From assembly GCA_047975295.1 (NCBI GenBank), contig JBKEDH010000116.1:1-22746 (forward strand): 22,746 nucleotides of DNA, read 5' to 3'. A program made the position numbers and the translations under genes. Shown here in pieces: positions 1-7,787 of the stretch; positions within the stretch are counted from its first letter, which is position 1, and every line of letters starts with the position of its first letter. Source of the stretch: JBKEDH01 sp047975295. GTDB taxonomy: Bacteria > Bacteroidota > Bacteroidia > Flavobacteriales > Flavobacteriaceae. The notes beneath the pieces are model-generated. The model made no database searches and was not told where the DNA came from. It was given only the letters and a program-made list of their open reading frames with translations.

Positions 1-208
1 GAGAGTTTTGAAAAAGCAGAGATAGAAAAATAAGAATTTTACCTACAATAACTTTTCGTGGTATATTTTTAACGCTACTCACCCCAATAATGCCATCTGA
101 AACCTTAGGTTTTCTAGTCTGCTCTTCAAGTTCTTCTTGAGTTTGAGGTGTTATAGAAAGTTGTATCTTCCAATCTATGGAAGTCAAATCCAGTTTCAGC
201 TCACTCAA
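1..208 (-). CDS. Possible partial open frame at the left edge, unidentified
   Basis: A minus-strand frame is open for about 69 codons from a possible TTG start at 208 to the window edge, with its 3' end outside. The translation begins LSELKLDLTSIDWKIQ and ends in a hydrophobic run, KILIFLSLLFQNS, that could start a membrane segment. An ATG at 219 gives only four codons before a stop. I do not recognise the product. A competing reading is a plus-strand gene tail: the first ten plus-strand codons read ESFEKAEIEK and then stop at 31-33. The minus frame starts right after a terminator that closes the kdsB operon, so it would need its own promoter. It may be non-coding. Confidence 0.2.
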   Translation of the reverse strand, partial: MSELKLDLTSIDWKIQLSITPQTQEELEEQTRKPKVSDGIIGVSSVKNIPRKVIVGKILIFLSLLFQNS

Positions 209-219
209 TTATTTTCCAT

Positions 220-247
220 AAAAAAACCACCTTACAGTGGCTTTTTG
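220..247 (-). terminator. Rho-independent terminator of the kdsB-HAD-kdnB operon
   Basis: Read on the minus strand, AAAAAGCCAC (237-246) pairs with GTGGTTTTTT (221-230) through a six-base loop, with one G-T wobble, and the 3' arm runs into T residues. It lies about 105 bases downstream of the kdnB stop. The plus strand also forms a hairpin followed by T residues, so it could work in both directions. Confidence 0.7.
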
Positions 248-353
248 TGGATTAGTGATGTTTCTTTTTATTGACAATAGCAATTGTTTACTTTATGTTT
301 CATATCTAATTCACTTGTTCTTAAAACAATTTTTATACCAAACACAGTTGTTT

Positions 354-1436
354 TTACATTTTTTCGTAAAGTTCCCTTAGTTTTTTTGGTGTTATCGTTT
401 TTTTCCAGTTTTTGCCCAAAACATTCTCCCATAACGGAGTTAAGCTCAAGGAAATACTAATCATCTTATCGAATTCGGCATCAGAGAGATGGGCGCAAAT
501 ACCCTGTGGCAAAGTAATATTGTGTTTTGCTTTCATTTCTTTAAACATAGCGACCCCTTCGGGATAAAATTCTTCCAAATGGTCGAAAACGATACAATTA
601 CCAATACCATGTTTTATACCAAGTAAAAATGCCAAACCATAACTCATGGCATGTGCAACCCCTACTTGCGAGTAGGCAATACTCATGCCTCCATGCCAGG
701 ATGCCATCATTAATTTTTCCTGCATGTCGCTTTCAGATAGCAAATCTTCTAAGAATATTTCCTTACAAAGATCTAGAGCCTTTTCGCCGTATGTTTTACT
801 AAACTCATTTAAATAAGTACCGTTTAAGGATTCTATGCAATGGATATAACAATCCATACCCGTAAAGAACCATTGGTTTTTTGCTATGCCATTGGTAAGT
901 TCGGAATCCAATACCACCTGATCGAAAGGTGTAAAATCGGAATTAATACCCAGTTTTTTTTCAGGTCCTGTTAGCACCGTTGTTCTAGATACTTCGGCTC
1001 CGGTACCCGAAATGGTTGGAATACCCACATGGTAAATGGCAGGATTTTTAACCAAATCCCAACCTTGGTCATCTTTTGTCAGACCTTCGTTGGTTAGCAT
1101 TATGGCTACGGCTTTGGCCAGATCTAACAGAGTGCCGCCACCAATTCCTATTATTCCGGAAGGACGTTCTTTTGTGGTTAAAATAATCTCTTCAACCAAA
1201 TCGTCAACCTGAGAGGTTTTAGGCTCTTCGGCCGAAGAAATATAGATTATTTTATCGTTGTACGCTAATTGTATCCGGGAGATGAATGCATGGTTTTTTT
1301 CAAAAACATCATCAATTAAATAGATAAACGGTGCATCCGTATTTAGGCGTTTAGGCTCTAAAATATCATTTAATTGATCGAAACAACCTCTACCAAAGAT
1401 TACTCTCGGAACCATTGGAAAGTTTTTATAACTCAT
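354..1436 (-). CDS. kdnB: Iron-dependent alcohol dehydrogenase family, KdnB-like (Kdo 8-oxidase)
   Basis: A 360-residue iron-containing alcohol dehydrogenase family protein. The N-terminal nucleotide-binding half carries the GGG motif at 99-101 (IGIGGGTLLDLAKA). The C-terminal half shows the metal ligands Asp195, His199, His262 and His276 in the contexts MDCYIH, AHAMSYG and KHGIGN. The gene is the third of a minus-strand cluster behind kdsB and a HAD phosphatase. In Shewanella, KdnB oxidises Kdo at C8 and the aminotransferase KdnA then makes 8-amino-Kdo, which a KdsB homologue activates with CMP. Proximity to kdsB and the overall sequence type support this assignment. No kdnA is visible here, so the specific substrate is inferred; a generic iron alcohol dehydrogenase is the alternative. 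It is expected to be cytosolic. Confidence 0.68.
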   Translation of the reverse strand: MSYKNFPMVPRVIFGRGCFDQLNDILEPKRLNTDAPFIYLIDDVFEKNHAFISRIQLAYNDKIIYISSAEEPKTSQVDDLVEEIILTTKERPSGIIGIGGGTLLDLAKAVAIMLTNEGLTKDDQGWDLVKNPAIYHVGIPTISGTGAEVSRTTVLTGPEKKLGINSDFTPFDQVVLDSELTNGIAKNQWFFTGMDCYIHCIESLNGTYLNEFSKTYGEKALDLCKEIFLEDLLSESDMQEKLMMASWHGGMSIAYSQVGVAHAMSYGLAFLLGIKHGIGNCIVFDHLEEFYPEGVAMFKEMKAKHNITLPQGICAHLSDAEFDKMISISLSLTPLWENVLGKNWKKTITPKKLRELYEKM

Positions 1437-1511
1437 TTATTTTCTTTTTCGATTTGTAAAAATAATGTTTTAAACATTAATCTGTTTTATTTTCGATGTA
1501 TCGCATAAAAA

Positions 1512-2216
1512 TTAATTAAGTAAGGGCAAAAGTGCCTTTAAATGTTTTAATGTTTTATACGATTTATCCTTTATTTCCATTTCGTTTACCTGTTCGTGCA
1601 CCCAAGTGGTATGATATGGGACATGAATGGCTTGAGCCTTAATGTTGATTAACGGTAGCACATCTGATTTTAAGGAGTTACCCACCATTAAAAATTGAGA
1701 TGGTTCGATATCCAAATGATTTAACAATTTGATATAATTAGCTTCCTTTTTTTCGCTTAAAACCTCTATATGGTGAAAATATTTGGTTAGTCCGGATTTT
1801 TCCAATTTACGCTCCTGATCTAACAAATCGCCTTTTGTTGCCAATATTAACTTATACTTGGTCGATAGTGTCTTTAGCACGTCTTCGACGCCATCCAATA
1901 GTTCAACGGGTTTGTTCAGCATAGTTTTGCCAATATTCAAAATACGTGCCATAGTTTTGGTAGAAACATTATAATCGGACTGCTTTAAAGCACTTTCTAT
2001 CATAGACAGTATAAGCCCTTTTACACCGTAACCATAAAGTGGTAAATTGTGTATTTGGGTTTTAAAAAGCTCTTGGTCTATCTTGTTTAATGTTTCGTAG
2101 TCCGAAAGTAACAAACCAAACTCGTGTTCGGCTTCCCGAAAGTAGTTTTCGTTTACCCAAAGCGTATCATCGGCATCGAAACCAATAACTTTTATGTTCC
2201 GGTAGTCTATTTCCAT
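1512..2216 (-). CDS. HAD-superfamily hydrolase
   Basis: A 234-residue haloacid-dehalogenase-type phosphatase. Motif I is GFDADDTLW, with nucleophile Asp14 and acid/base Asp16. Motif II is the Thr127 of LATKGD. A motif III lysine lies near 156-157, and motif IV is GNSLKSD (179-185). The roughly 100 residues between motifs I and II form a helical cap, as in HAD subfamily I enzymes. This differs from the short, capless KdsC phosphatase, so I do not call it Kdo-8-phosphate phosphatase. Its start overlaps the kdsB stop by 10 bases, which suggests translational coupling, and kdnB follows 75 bases downstream. A role in sugar-phosphate metabolism linked to Kdo is an inference from position only. Confidence 0.8.
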   Translation of the reverse strand: MEIDYRNIKVIGFDADDTLWVNENYFREAEHEFGLLLSDYETLNKIDQELFKTQIHNLPLYGYGVKGLILSMIESALKQSDYNVSTKTMARILNIGKTMLNKPVELLDGVEDVLKTLSTKYKLILATKGDLLDQERKLEKSGLTKYFHHIEVLSEKKEANYIKLLNHLDIEPSQFLMVGNSLKSDVLPLINIKAQAIHVPYHTTWVHEQVNEMEIKDKSYKTLKHLKALLPLLN

Positions 2217-2935
2217 ATCTTTTTGGCTCGCTCTAAATCTTCGGGCGTATCGATTTCTACGCCTTCCACATGGGTTTCGACCATTTTTATCCGTTTACCA
2301 TATTCTAAATAACGAATACATTCTATTTTTTCCGAAGCTTCCAAAGACAGCATGGGCAAATGGTAAAAATCCAATAACGCCTCCTTTCTAAAAGCATAGA
2401 CTCCTTTGTGCTTATAATACCTTGCAGAGACCTCCTTATCACGTGGGTATGGAATTGGGCTTCGGGAAAAATATAGAGCAAAGTTATTTTTATCGACGAT
2501 TACCTTGACCGTATTTGGGTTTTTTATCTCGTCTTCGTTGGTTATATGCACCATTAACGAAGCCAAATCGATGGTTTTATCTTTATCGTCCTTAAAAACC
2601 GCTATCAATTTTTTTAAGGATTCTTTTTCGGTAAAAGGTTCGTCACCCTGTACATTAACAACAATGTCGATATTCATGTTTTCTATTGCTTCGGCAATTC
2701 TGTCGCTACCGCATTGGTGCTCCTTTTTGCTCATTATGGCCTTACCCCCATTATTTACTATGGTATTGTAAATAATATCGCTATCGGTTACCACAAACAC
2801 CTCATCGAACAGGTGTGTTGCTACCGTAGCTTCGTAGGTTCGCAATATTACCGGTTTCCCTCCCAAATCTTGCATAAGCTTTCCGGGAAAACGCGATGCA
2901 CTGTAACGTGCCGGTATCATTGAAATTATCTTCAT
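2207..2935 (-). CDS. kdsB: 3-deoxy-manno-octulosonate cytidylyltransferase (CMP-Kdo or CMP-Kdo8N synthetase)
   Basis: A 242-residue KdsB, which activates Kdo (or 8-amino-Kdo) with CTP before its transfer to lipid A. The nucleotide-binding signature PARYSASRFPGK lies at residues 8-19, and NVQGDEPF and SRSPIPYPRD follow as in the family; the length is typical. The frame extends ten codons upstream to a TTG at 2965, but the -7 element TACTTTTG occupies 2963-2970, so that TTG would fall upstream of the transcript. The ATG at 2935 gives the canonical MKIISMIPARY start. It is the first gene of an operon with the HAD hydrolase and the KdnB-like oxidase. With kdnB next to it, the substrate may be the 8-amino sugar. 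Confidence 0.92.
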   Translation of the reverse strand: MKIISMIPARYSASRFPGKLMQDLGGKPVILRTYEATVATHLFDEVFVVTDSDIIYNTIVNNGGKAIMSKKEHQCGSDRIAEAIENMNIDIVVNVQGDEPFTEKESLKKLIAVFKDDKDKTIDLASLMVHITNEDEIKNPNTVKVIVDKNNFALYFSRSPIPYPRDKEVSARYYKHKGVYAFRKEALLDFYHLPMLSLEASEKIECIRYLEYGKRIKMVETHVEGVEIDTPEDLERAKKIWK

Positions 2936-2962
2936 AATATTGAACTTATAAAAAAATCTATA

Positions 2963-2970
2963 CAAAAGTA
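2963..2970 (-). promoter_or_regulatory. Predicted -7 element for the kdsB operon
   Basis: Minus-strand TACTTTTG fits the Bacteroidota -7 consensus TAnnTTTG. Transcription would begin about 20 bases before the kdsB ATG at 2935. I see no good -33 TTTG at the usual 19-base spacing. Confidence 0.5.
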
Positions 2971-3259
2971 TAATATTTTATTCAATTTTTATTTTAAACC
3001 CACCTACACAATAAAAAATTAAAATGGATATGCGTGGATTGTACATAGACACGTTCAATTTACTGGTTATGTTATTCCTCTTCGTTTCATTTAATACAAC
3101 AAGCAATATTCTATGTAATCAAGTGGATATTTAAAAGCGATCTACTAAAACATTATATACCATAGTTCATTTTAAAAAAGCATTAGAATTTTCTTTTTGT
3201 TCGATTACTTTTGTTAAATTGGCAAAATAAAATATATCTACACGCTTTAAGAAAATAAT
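2971..3259. other. Divergent intergenic region between kdsB and the EF-hand lipoprotein
   Basis: About 290 AT-rich bases between two divergent genes. The region holds a -7 box for each side, at 2963-2970 on minus and 3206-3213 on plus. It also holds a 36-codon plus-strand frame at 3024-3134 that starts MDMRGLYIDTF and contains one hydrophobic stretch, LLVMLFLFVSF. I see no evidence that this short frame is expressed. No structured RNA is evident. Confidence 0.5.
3206..3213 (+). promoter_or_regulatory. Predicted -7 element for the EF-hand lipoprotein
   Basis: TACTTTTG matches TAnnTTTG about 47 bases upstream of the ATG at 3260. The -33 element is weak: the nearest TTTG, at 3196-3199, is too close. 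Confidence 0.45.
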
Positions 3260-4048
3260 ATGGGCAGAATTTTAACAGCAATAACCCTTGGTCTTTTAAT
3301 TATTAGTTGTTCCGATAGTAAAATTGAAAAAAAAGGGTTTCAAGTAAGGGAAATTACAGAAGATGAGAGCGGACAAAAAGTGGTTGGACTTCAAATAGAC
3401 TCTTTAAAACTGGAAACACGCCCCAGAAATGTTTTGCTAACATTTAACGCCCAACACAGATTAACACCAATTTATAAGGTAAATTATAATAAAAAGACAA
3501 AGAAAAAATTTACCGGCTCCAACGCTTTCCATACAAGCTGGAATGACGAATATGGAGATGGCAATAACTGGAATCAAAATTTTATGCCGGGCTTTGAAGC
3601 TGTTTATGGTTATAATTTTGTTAATATTTCCCATTACAACAACGAGACCCAAACCCAAAATAGATTATTTGAAAATCCTGTTTTAATCAAAACACTTTAC
3701 TATCCGGCTTTTACAAACGATACCTTAAACTTTCAGCCTGTACAGAGGGATTTTTATATGGTTTCGGTTTACGATGAAGACTCGAACAAAGATGGTTTTA
3801 TAAATGCAAAGGATTTAAGACGGTTTTATCATTTTGACATTAACGGGCAGAATAAAACAGCTCTTATACCCAAGGAATACTCTGTTATGAATTCCGAATA
3901 CGATTCGGCAAACGATTTTATGTACATATTTGCCAAAAAGGATAAAAACCATAACGGACAAATGGAATTGGACGAGCCCACCGACATATTTTGGATTGAT
4001 TTAAAAAATCCAAAAAACGTAGGGAAACAATACGAAACCAATTATTAG
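3260..4048 (+). CDS. Lipoprotein with two EF-hand-like calcium-binding loops
   Basis: A 262-residue predicted lipoprotein. A short hydrophobic N-terminus ends in the lipobox LIISC, with Cys17 as the lipidation site. Two stretches match the 12-residue EF-hand loop. The first runs from Asp174 to Asp185 (DSNKDGFINAKD), with ligands at positions 1, 3, 5 and 12 and Gly at 6. The second runs from Asp228 to Glu239 (DKNHNGQMELDE), with the same pattern. The middle is rich in Asn and Tyr and has no enzyme motif that I recognise. It is probably on the periplasmic side or outer membrane and may bind calcium. It converges on the DUF4126 gene with 13 bases between stops and no obvious terminator. The function is unknown. 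Confidence 0.75.
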   Translation: MGRILTAITLGLLIISCSDSKIEKKGFQVREITEDESGQKVVGLQIDSLKLETRPRNVLLTFNAQHRLTPIYKVNYNKKTKKKFTGSNAFHTSWNDEYGDGNNWNQNFMPGFEAVYGYNFVNISHYNNETQTQNRLFENPVLIKTLYYPAFTNDTLNFQPVQRDFYMVSVYDEDSNKDGFINAKDLRRFYHFDINGQNKTALIPKEYSVMNSEYDSANDFMYIFAKKDKNHNGQMELDEPTDIFWIDLKNPKNVGKQYETNY

Positions 4049-4061
4049 AGCCTGTTTAAAT

Positions 4062-4640
4062 CTACCGATAGTTTTTCTCCATTCTTGTTTTTCGGGTAAA
4101 CCGCTTATAAAATTTAAAAATAAGGAACAAAATAAATACTACAAGAACAACAGCCAAAACAGGAATAAAAATAGATACTACCGATAGCGCTGTTGCGGTT
4201 CCTGTTTCGATTGTTGAAACCACGGGATTTGCAACGCCCCCTGTAGAAGCAGTCGATGTAAGTCGTGCTGCTCCTGCCGAGCCGGAAATGGCAGCAGCCG
4301 TACCTCCTCCAGCAATTATAGCCAAAGCCCAAGTAATTACGGGACTTAAATCGGAGACAGTAGATAACATTACCGCCGTTCCTGCTATAGCGGCCAATGG
4401 TACCGAAATGGAATCTAGCAAATTATCGATATAAGGAATAAAATAAGCGAAAATCTCTACCACAGTAGCAACACCTAAAGTTATAAGTGCCGGCACACTA
4501 CCTACCCACTGCCAAGATTCGTTAAGCGGCCATACCCCAAAATGGGCAGCTAAACTAAGGGCAAACAACGGCAAGAACACCCGAAAACCGACTGAGGCTG
4601 CCAGTCCAATACCCAAACATATACTAATAATGGTTTCCAT
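4062..4640 (-). CDS. DUF4126 family integral membrane protein
   Basis: A 192-residue hydrophobic protein with four or five predicted membrane segments. Its N-terminus, LGIGLAASVGFRVFLPLFALSL, and the Gly/Ala-rich centre, around IIAGGGTAAAISGSAGAARL, are typical of DUF4126. The C-terminal segment ends in a basic tail (FKFYKRFTRKTRMEKN), expected to be cytoplasmic. The family has no established biochemical role. The gene lies 51 bases downstream of the helicase gene on the same strand and may share its transcript, although the AT-rich gap could hold a separate promoter. Confidence 0.8.
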   Translation of the reverse strand: METIISICLGIGLAASVGFRVFLPLFALSLAAHFGVWPLNESWQWVGSVPALITLGVATVVEIFAYFIPYIDNLLDSISVPLAAIAGTAVMLSTVSDLSPVITWALAIIAGGGTAAAISGSAGAARLTSTASTGGVANPVVSTIETGTATALSVVSIFIPVLAVVLVVFILFLIFKFYKRFTRKTRMEKNYR

Positions 4641-4691
4641 AATTATATAAATTTATTTTTCAATTTACTTCAATAAAAACTTAATCAAAAA

Positions 4692-6113
4692 CTATTCCTC
4701 AAAAAAATCATCTTTAAAACCTATAAGATATAGTTTATTCTTTGCCCGGGTTATGGCCGTGTATAGCCATCTTAAATAATCGGTATCTATACCATTTGGC
4801 AAATAAGGTTGCTCTACAAAAACAGTGTGCCACTGCCCTCCCTGCGATTTATGACAGGTAATGGCGTACGAAAACTTTACCTGCAAAGCATTAAAATGTT
4901 TATTTCCTTTTATTTTTAGGAATTTTTTATAATTGCTTGTTTCGTCTTCATAGTCTTTCATAATTTCTTGGTACAGTCTGTTGGAATCTTCGTAAGATAA
5001 CGATGGCGTTTCGGCTGTTATGGTATCCAAAAGTAAAACGGTTTCAAAAGGCACCATGCTTGGGTAATCGACCATTTTTACCTTAACTTGGGCAAACTTA
5101 AAACCATAAAGCACTTCTATTTTAAAAATTTCCAAAACCTCGACAATATCACCATTGGCAATAAAACCGGCTTCGGTAGTAGGCTTTATCCAAAAATAAT
5201 TGTTCTTAACCACCATAAGATAATCGCCAGCCGATAATTCGCTTTCGTTAAACAGAATACGGCTTCGTATGTTTTGGTTATAAAGATTGGCTCGTTTGTT
5301 ACTGCGTACAATAATAGCGGTTTCCTCATTGCCCAGATTACTGTACGAATCGTTAATGGCATCCATAATGTCATGACCATCAATTAACCTTATAATATCG
5401 GTAAAACCTTCAATATTGAATTTAAAATAATTACTGTTATTCGCCAATGTTTCTCTAAGTAGAGTTGCATTTTCAAGAATACCGGAATCCCTTTCCTGCC
5501 GCACCACCTCGTCCAGTTCCATTTTTACCACTTCCTTGTTATAGTTTAAAGAAAGTGAATTTTCGTTTAATGCCGGACTTAAATCCAGTTTTACAGGTGG
5601 CAATTGTGCTGTGTCTCCAATAAGGAGCAGTTTACATTGATGTCCCGAATATACATATTGCATTAAATCGTCCAGTAACGAGCCGTTTTCGAACAATTTG
5701 GATTCGCCGGGAGTATCGGGTATCATGGAAGCTTCATCTACAATAAAAATGGTATTTTTATGCTTATTGGGCTGTAGGACAAATTTAATACCACCACCTT
5801 TCTCTTTTTTGGGAAAATATATTTTTTTGTGAATGGTAAAGGCCTCCTTTTTAGAATAGTTGGAGATAACTTTGGCTGCTCTTCCTGTTGGAGCCAGTAA
5901 AACCGAACTTTTTTTTATTTTCCATAAATTGGTAACAATAGTACTTATTATAGTGGTCTTTCCGGTACCGGCATAACCTTTTAACAAGTACAAAGCATTA
6001 GGTTCCTTGCTAAAAATAAACTCGGTTAGTTGTTGCAGAACAATATTTTGTTTTAATGTAGGCTGAAATGGAAATTGCTGTTTTATAAGGGAATAAAATT
6101 CTGAATTGGTCAT
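4692..6113 (-). CDS. RecD/Dda-like superfamily 1 DNA helicase
   Basis: A 473-residue ATP-dependent DNA helicase of the RecD/Dda type (AAA_30 plus UvrD_C_2 domains). Walker A GYAGTGKTT lies at about residues 46-54, motif Ia is LLAPTGRAAKV, and the Walker B region is FIVDEASM near 126. Motif III is LLIGDTAQLPPV. The C-terminal motifs are YAITCHKSQGGQW and WLYTAITRAKNKLYLIG, the SF1B signature. The coding frame extends 18 codons upstream, but those residues overlap the predicted -7 element at 6141-6148, so the ATG at 6113 (MTNSEFYSLI) is chosen. Family members act in repair or recombination as free-standing helicases. No recB or recC is nearby, so this is not a RecBCD subunit. Confidence 0.9.
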   Translation of the reverse strand: MTNSEFYSLIKQQFPFQPTLKQNIVLQQLTEFIFSKEPNALYLLKGYAGTGKTTIISTIVTNLWKIKKSSVLLAPTGRAAKVISNYSKKEAFTIHKKIYFPKKEKGGGIKFVLQPNKHKNTIFIVDEASMIPDTPGESKLFENGSLLDDLMQYVYSGHQCKLLLIGDTAQLPPVKLDLSPALNENSLSLNYNKEVVKMELDEVVRQERDSGILENATLLRETLANNSNYFKFNIEGFTDIIRLIDGHDIMDAINDSYSNLGNEETAIIVRSNKRANLYNQNIRSRILFNESELSAGDYLMVVKNNYFWIKPTTEAGFIANGDIVEVLEIFKIEVLYGFKFAQVKVKMVDYPSMVPFETVLLLDTITAETPSLSYEDSNRLYQEIMKDYEDETSNYKKFLKIKGNKHFNALQVKFSYAITCHKSQGGQWHTVFVEQPYLPNGIDTDYLRWLYTAITRAKNKLYLIGFKDDFFEE

Positions 6114-6140
6114 TAAATGGTCGAAAAAAATTAAATTATT

Positions 6141-6148
6141 CAAATATA
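6141..6148 (-). promoter_or_regulatory. Predicted -7 element for the helicase gene
   Basis: Minus-strand TATATTTG fits TAnnTTTG and would give a leader of about 20 bases before the ATG at 6113. No consensus -33 is seen at 19-base spacing. Confidence 0.45.
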
Positions 6149-6171
6149 AAAATGATTTTATTCTCAATACG

Positions 6172-6202
6172 TTTTAACGATTAAAAAAAAATTGTAGATT
6201 TG
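6172..6202 (+). promoter_or_regulatory. Predicted promoter for the membrane protein-DUF3822-rsmD operon
   Basis: A -7 element, TAGATTTG, lies at 6195-6202. A TTTT in place of TTTG lies at 6172-6175 with the expected 19-base spacer. It is 36 bases upstream of the first ATG and divergent from the helicase promoter. Confidence 0.55.
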
Positions 6203-6238
6203 CGAAAGACCATTAACAAAACATTAATACTATAAATT

Positions 6239-6976
6239 ATGTTAAACTTTATTCTTATCGCTATTTCGGTAATCTTGCTTACAATTGGTTTGGTTTGGGT
6301 AATTGATAAATATGTACCATCGAAAATTAAGCCTTTATTAAACATTTTATTGTGGGGGCTTATTATTTTTCTTGGGTACCAAACCTATAAATCCATCTAC
6401 ACCCCTATTCAGTTTAACAAGGAAAAGAACAAGCGTTATGCCGAAGTTATAAAAAAATTAATAGATATTAGGGATGCCGAATTGGCTTATAAGCAAGTAA
6501 ACGGGAAATTTACCGGTAGTTTCGATGATTTAATAAAATTTATAGATACAGCCAAGTTTACCTTGACCCAAAGACGTGATTCCAGTGTTTTAAATCCGCA
6601 ATTAACCAGACAGTACGGTGTGGACATGTACGATGATATTGTGGTTATTGATACTTTAGGCTTTGTTCCTGTTAAAGATTCCCTGTTTAAAAAATCCGAC
6701 CGTTATAAAACCATGATGAATGTACCTGTTGGCGAACCTGGTAAAAAGTTCGAATTAAAGGCTAATTTTTTAAACCAAAATAATATTAATATTCCTGTTT
6801 TTGAAGCTTCTGTTAAAAAAGACATTATTCTATTCGATCAAGATCCGGATTTATTGGTACAGGAAAACCAAGTTATTTCGGTTGATGGCGTAAATGGCGA
6901 TGCTCTAAAAGTAGGTTCTCTTGAAGAGGTTAAAACCAATGGAAACTGGCCAAAAAATTATGGCGACAACGAATAA
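6239..6976 (+). CDS. Conserved membrane-anchored protein, unknown function
   Basis: A 245-residue protein with two N-terminal membrane helices (about residues 3-24 and 33-50) followed by a soluble domain of about 190 residues. Residues 65-95 contain KLIDIRDAELAYKQVNGKFTG followed by SFDDLI. This resembles the N-terminal region of pseudopilin-like domains, where a long helix is followed by a processed-substrate loop, but no prepilin cleavage site is present. I do not recognise a characterised function. It overlaps the DUF3822 gene by 17 bases and heads a three-gene cluster with rsmD, so translational coupling is likely. It is probably conserved in related flavobacteria. Confidence 0.75.
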   Translation: MLNFILIAISVILLTIGLVWVIDKYVPSKIKPLLNILLWGLIIFLGYQTYKSIYTPIQFNKEKNKRYAEVIKKLIDIRDAELAYKQVNGKFTGSFDDLIKFIDTAKFTLTQRRDSSVLNPQLTRQYGVDMYDDIVVIDTLGFVPVKDSLFKKSDRYKTMMNVPVGEPGKKFELKANFLNQNNINIPVFEASVKKDIILFDQDPDLLVQENQVISVDGVNGDALKVGSLEEVKTNGNWPKNYGDNE

Positions 6977-7787
6977 CACAACTAACAAACTAACCATTTT
7001 AGATTTGTCCATTCAATTGAGTTTGAGTGGACTTTCTTTTTGTGTCCTGCAAAGGGATACCAATACCGTTATAGCCTTAAAACAAATAGGGTTTAACAAA
7101 AAATGTAACCCGCACGAAGCTCTAACGCAATTAGAGCAGGTATTTAAAACGTACAATATACTCAATTCCCGCTTTAACACCATTACATTAATTCACGATA
7201 ACGAGTTATCTGCCATAGTACCTTCTCCTTTATTTAATGAAGATAGTATTGCCGATTACCTAAAATTCAACAATAAAATATTAAAATCGGATTTTTTATC
7301 CTACGACCAAATACAGCTTAACGATACCGTAAATGTATATGTGCCCTATGTAAACATCAATAATTTTATTTACGATAAGTTTGGCAACTTTACCTATAAA
7401 CACGCTTCAACTATTTTTGTGGAAGAAATCCTGCAGGCCGAAAAAAACAGCAAAAACAAAAAAGTTTTTATCGATGTATCCGAAGACCACTTTAAGATGG
7501 CGGTTACCAATAAAGGAAACCTACTACTATACAATATATTCGAGTATGCCACCAAGGAGGATTTTATATATTACACTCTGTTTACAACCGAACAATTGGG
7601 GCTAAACCCCGAACTGTTTCAACTTATATTACTGGGTAATATCGATCAGTATAGCGAACTTTATACCATAGCCCACAAATATATCCGATTTGTGTTTTTT
7701 GGTAAACGAAACGATTTGTACAAATATAAATTAGAAGCGCAACCCAGTAGCGATCACAGTAATTTTATACTTTTAAACGGTTTTTAA
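6960..7787 (+). CDS. DUF3822 family protein
   Basis: A 275-residue protein starting MATTNNTTNKLTILDLSIQLSLSGLSFCVL, a beginning typical of DUF3822. The frame extends 13 codons upstream, but ATG 6960 gives the family N-terminus and a 17-base overlap with the preceding gene. The fold hints at an actin/ASKHA-like (PilM-like) nucleotide-binding protein: an N-terminal LSIQLSLSGLSF strand pair and a later VFIDVSEDHFKMAVTNKGNLLLYN strand-turn-strand resemble the two phosphate-binding segments. That structural idea is an inference. The stop overlaps the rsmD start as TAATG, so the two are translated in tandem. The function is unknown. Confidence 0.82.
   Translation: MATTNNTTNKLTILDLSIQLSLSGLSFCVLQRDTNTVIALKQIGFNKKCNPHEALTQLEQVFKTYNILNSRFNTITLIHDNELSAIVPSPLFNEDSIADYLKFNNKILKSDFLSYDQIQLNDTVNVYVPYVNINNFIYDKFGNFTYKHASTIFVEEILQAEKNSKNKKVFIDVSEDHFKMAVTNKGNLLLYNIFEYATKEDFIYYTLFTTEQLGLNPELFQLILLGNIDQYSELYTIAHKYIRFVFFGKRNDLYKYKLEAQPSSDHSNFILLNGF

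Noticed and set aside
1512..2216. HAD gene as kdsC (Kdo-8-phosphate phosphatase)
   Set aside because: KdsC is a short, capless HAD with a DVDGVLTDG-type motif; this protein has a cap and a GFDADDTLW motif.
4692..6113. Helicase as the RecD subunit of RecBCD
   Set aside because: No recB or recC is adjacent, and the size and domain order fit a stand-alone RecD/Dda-like helicase.
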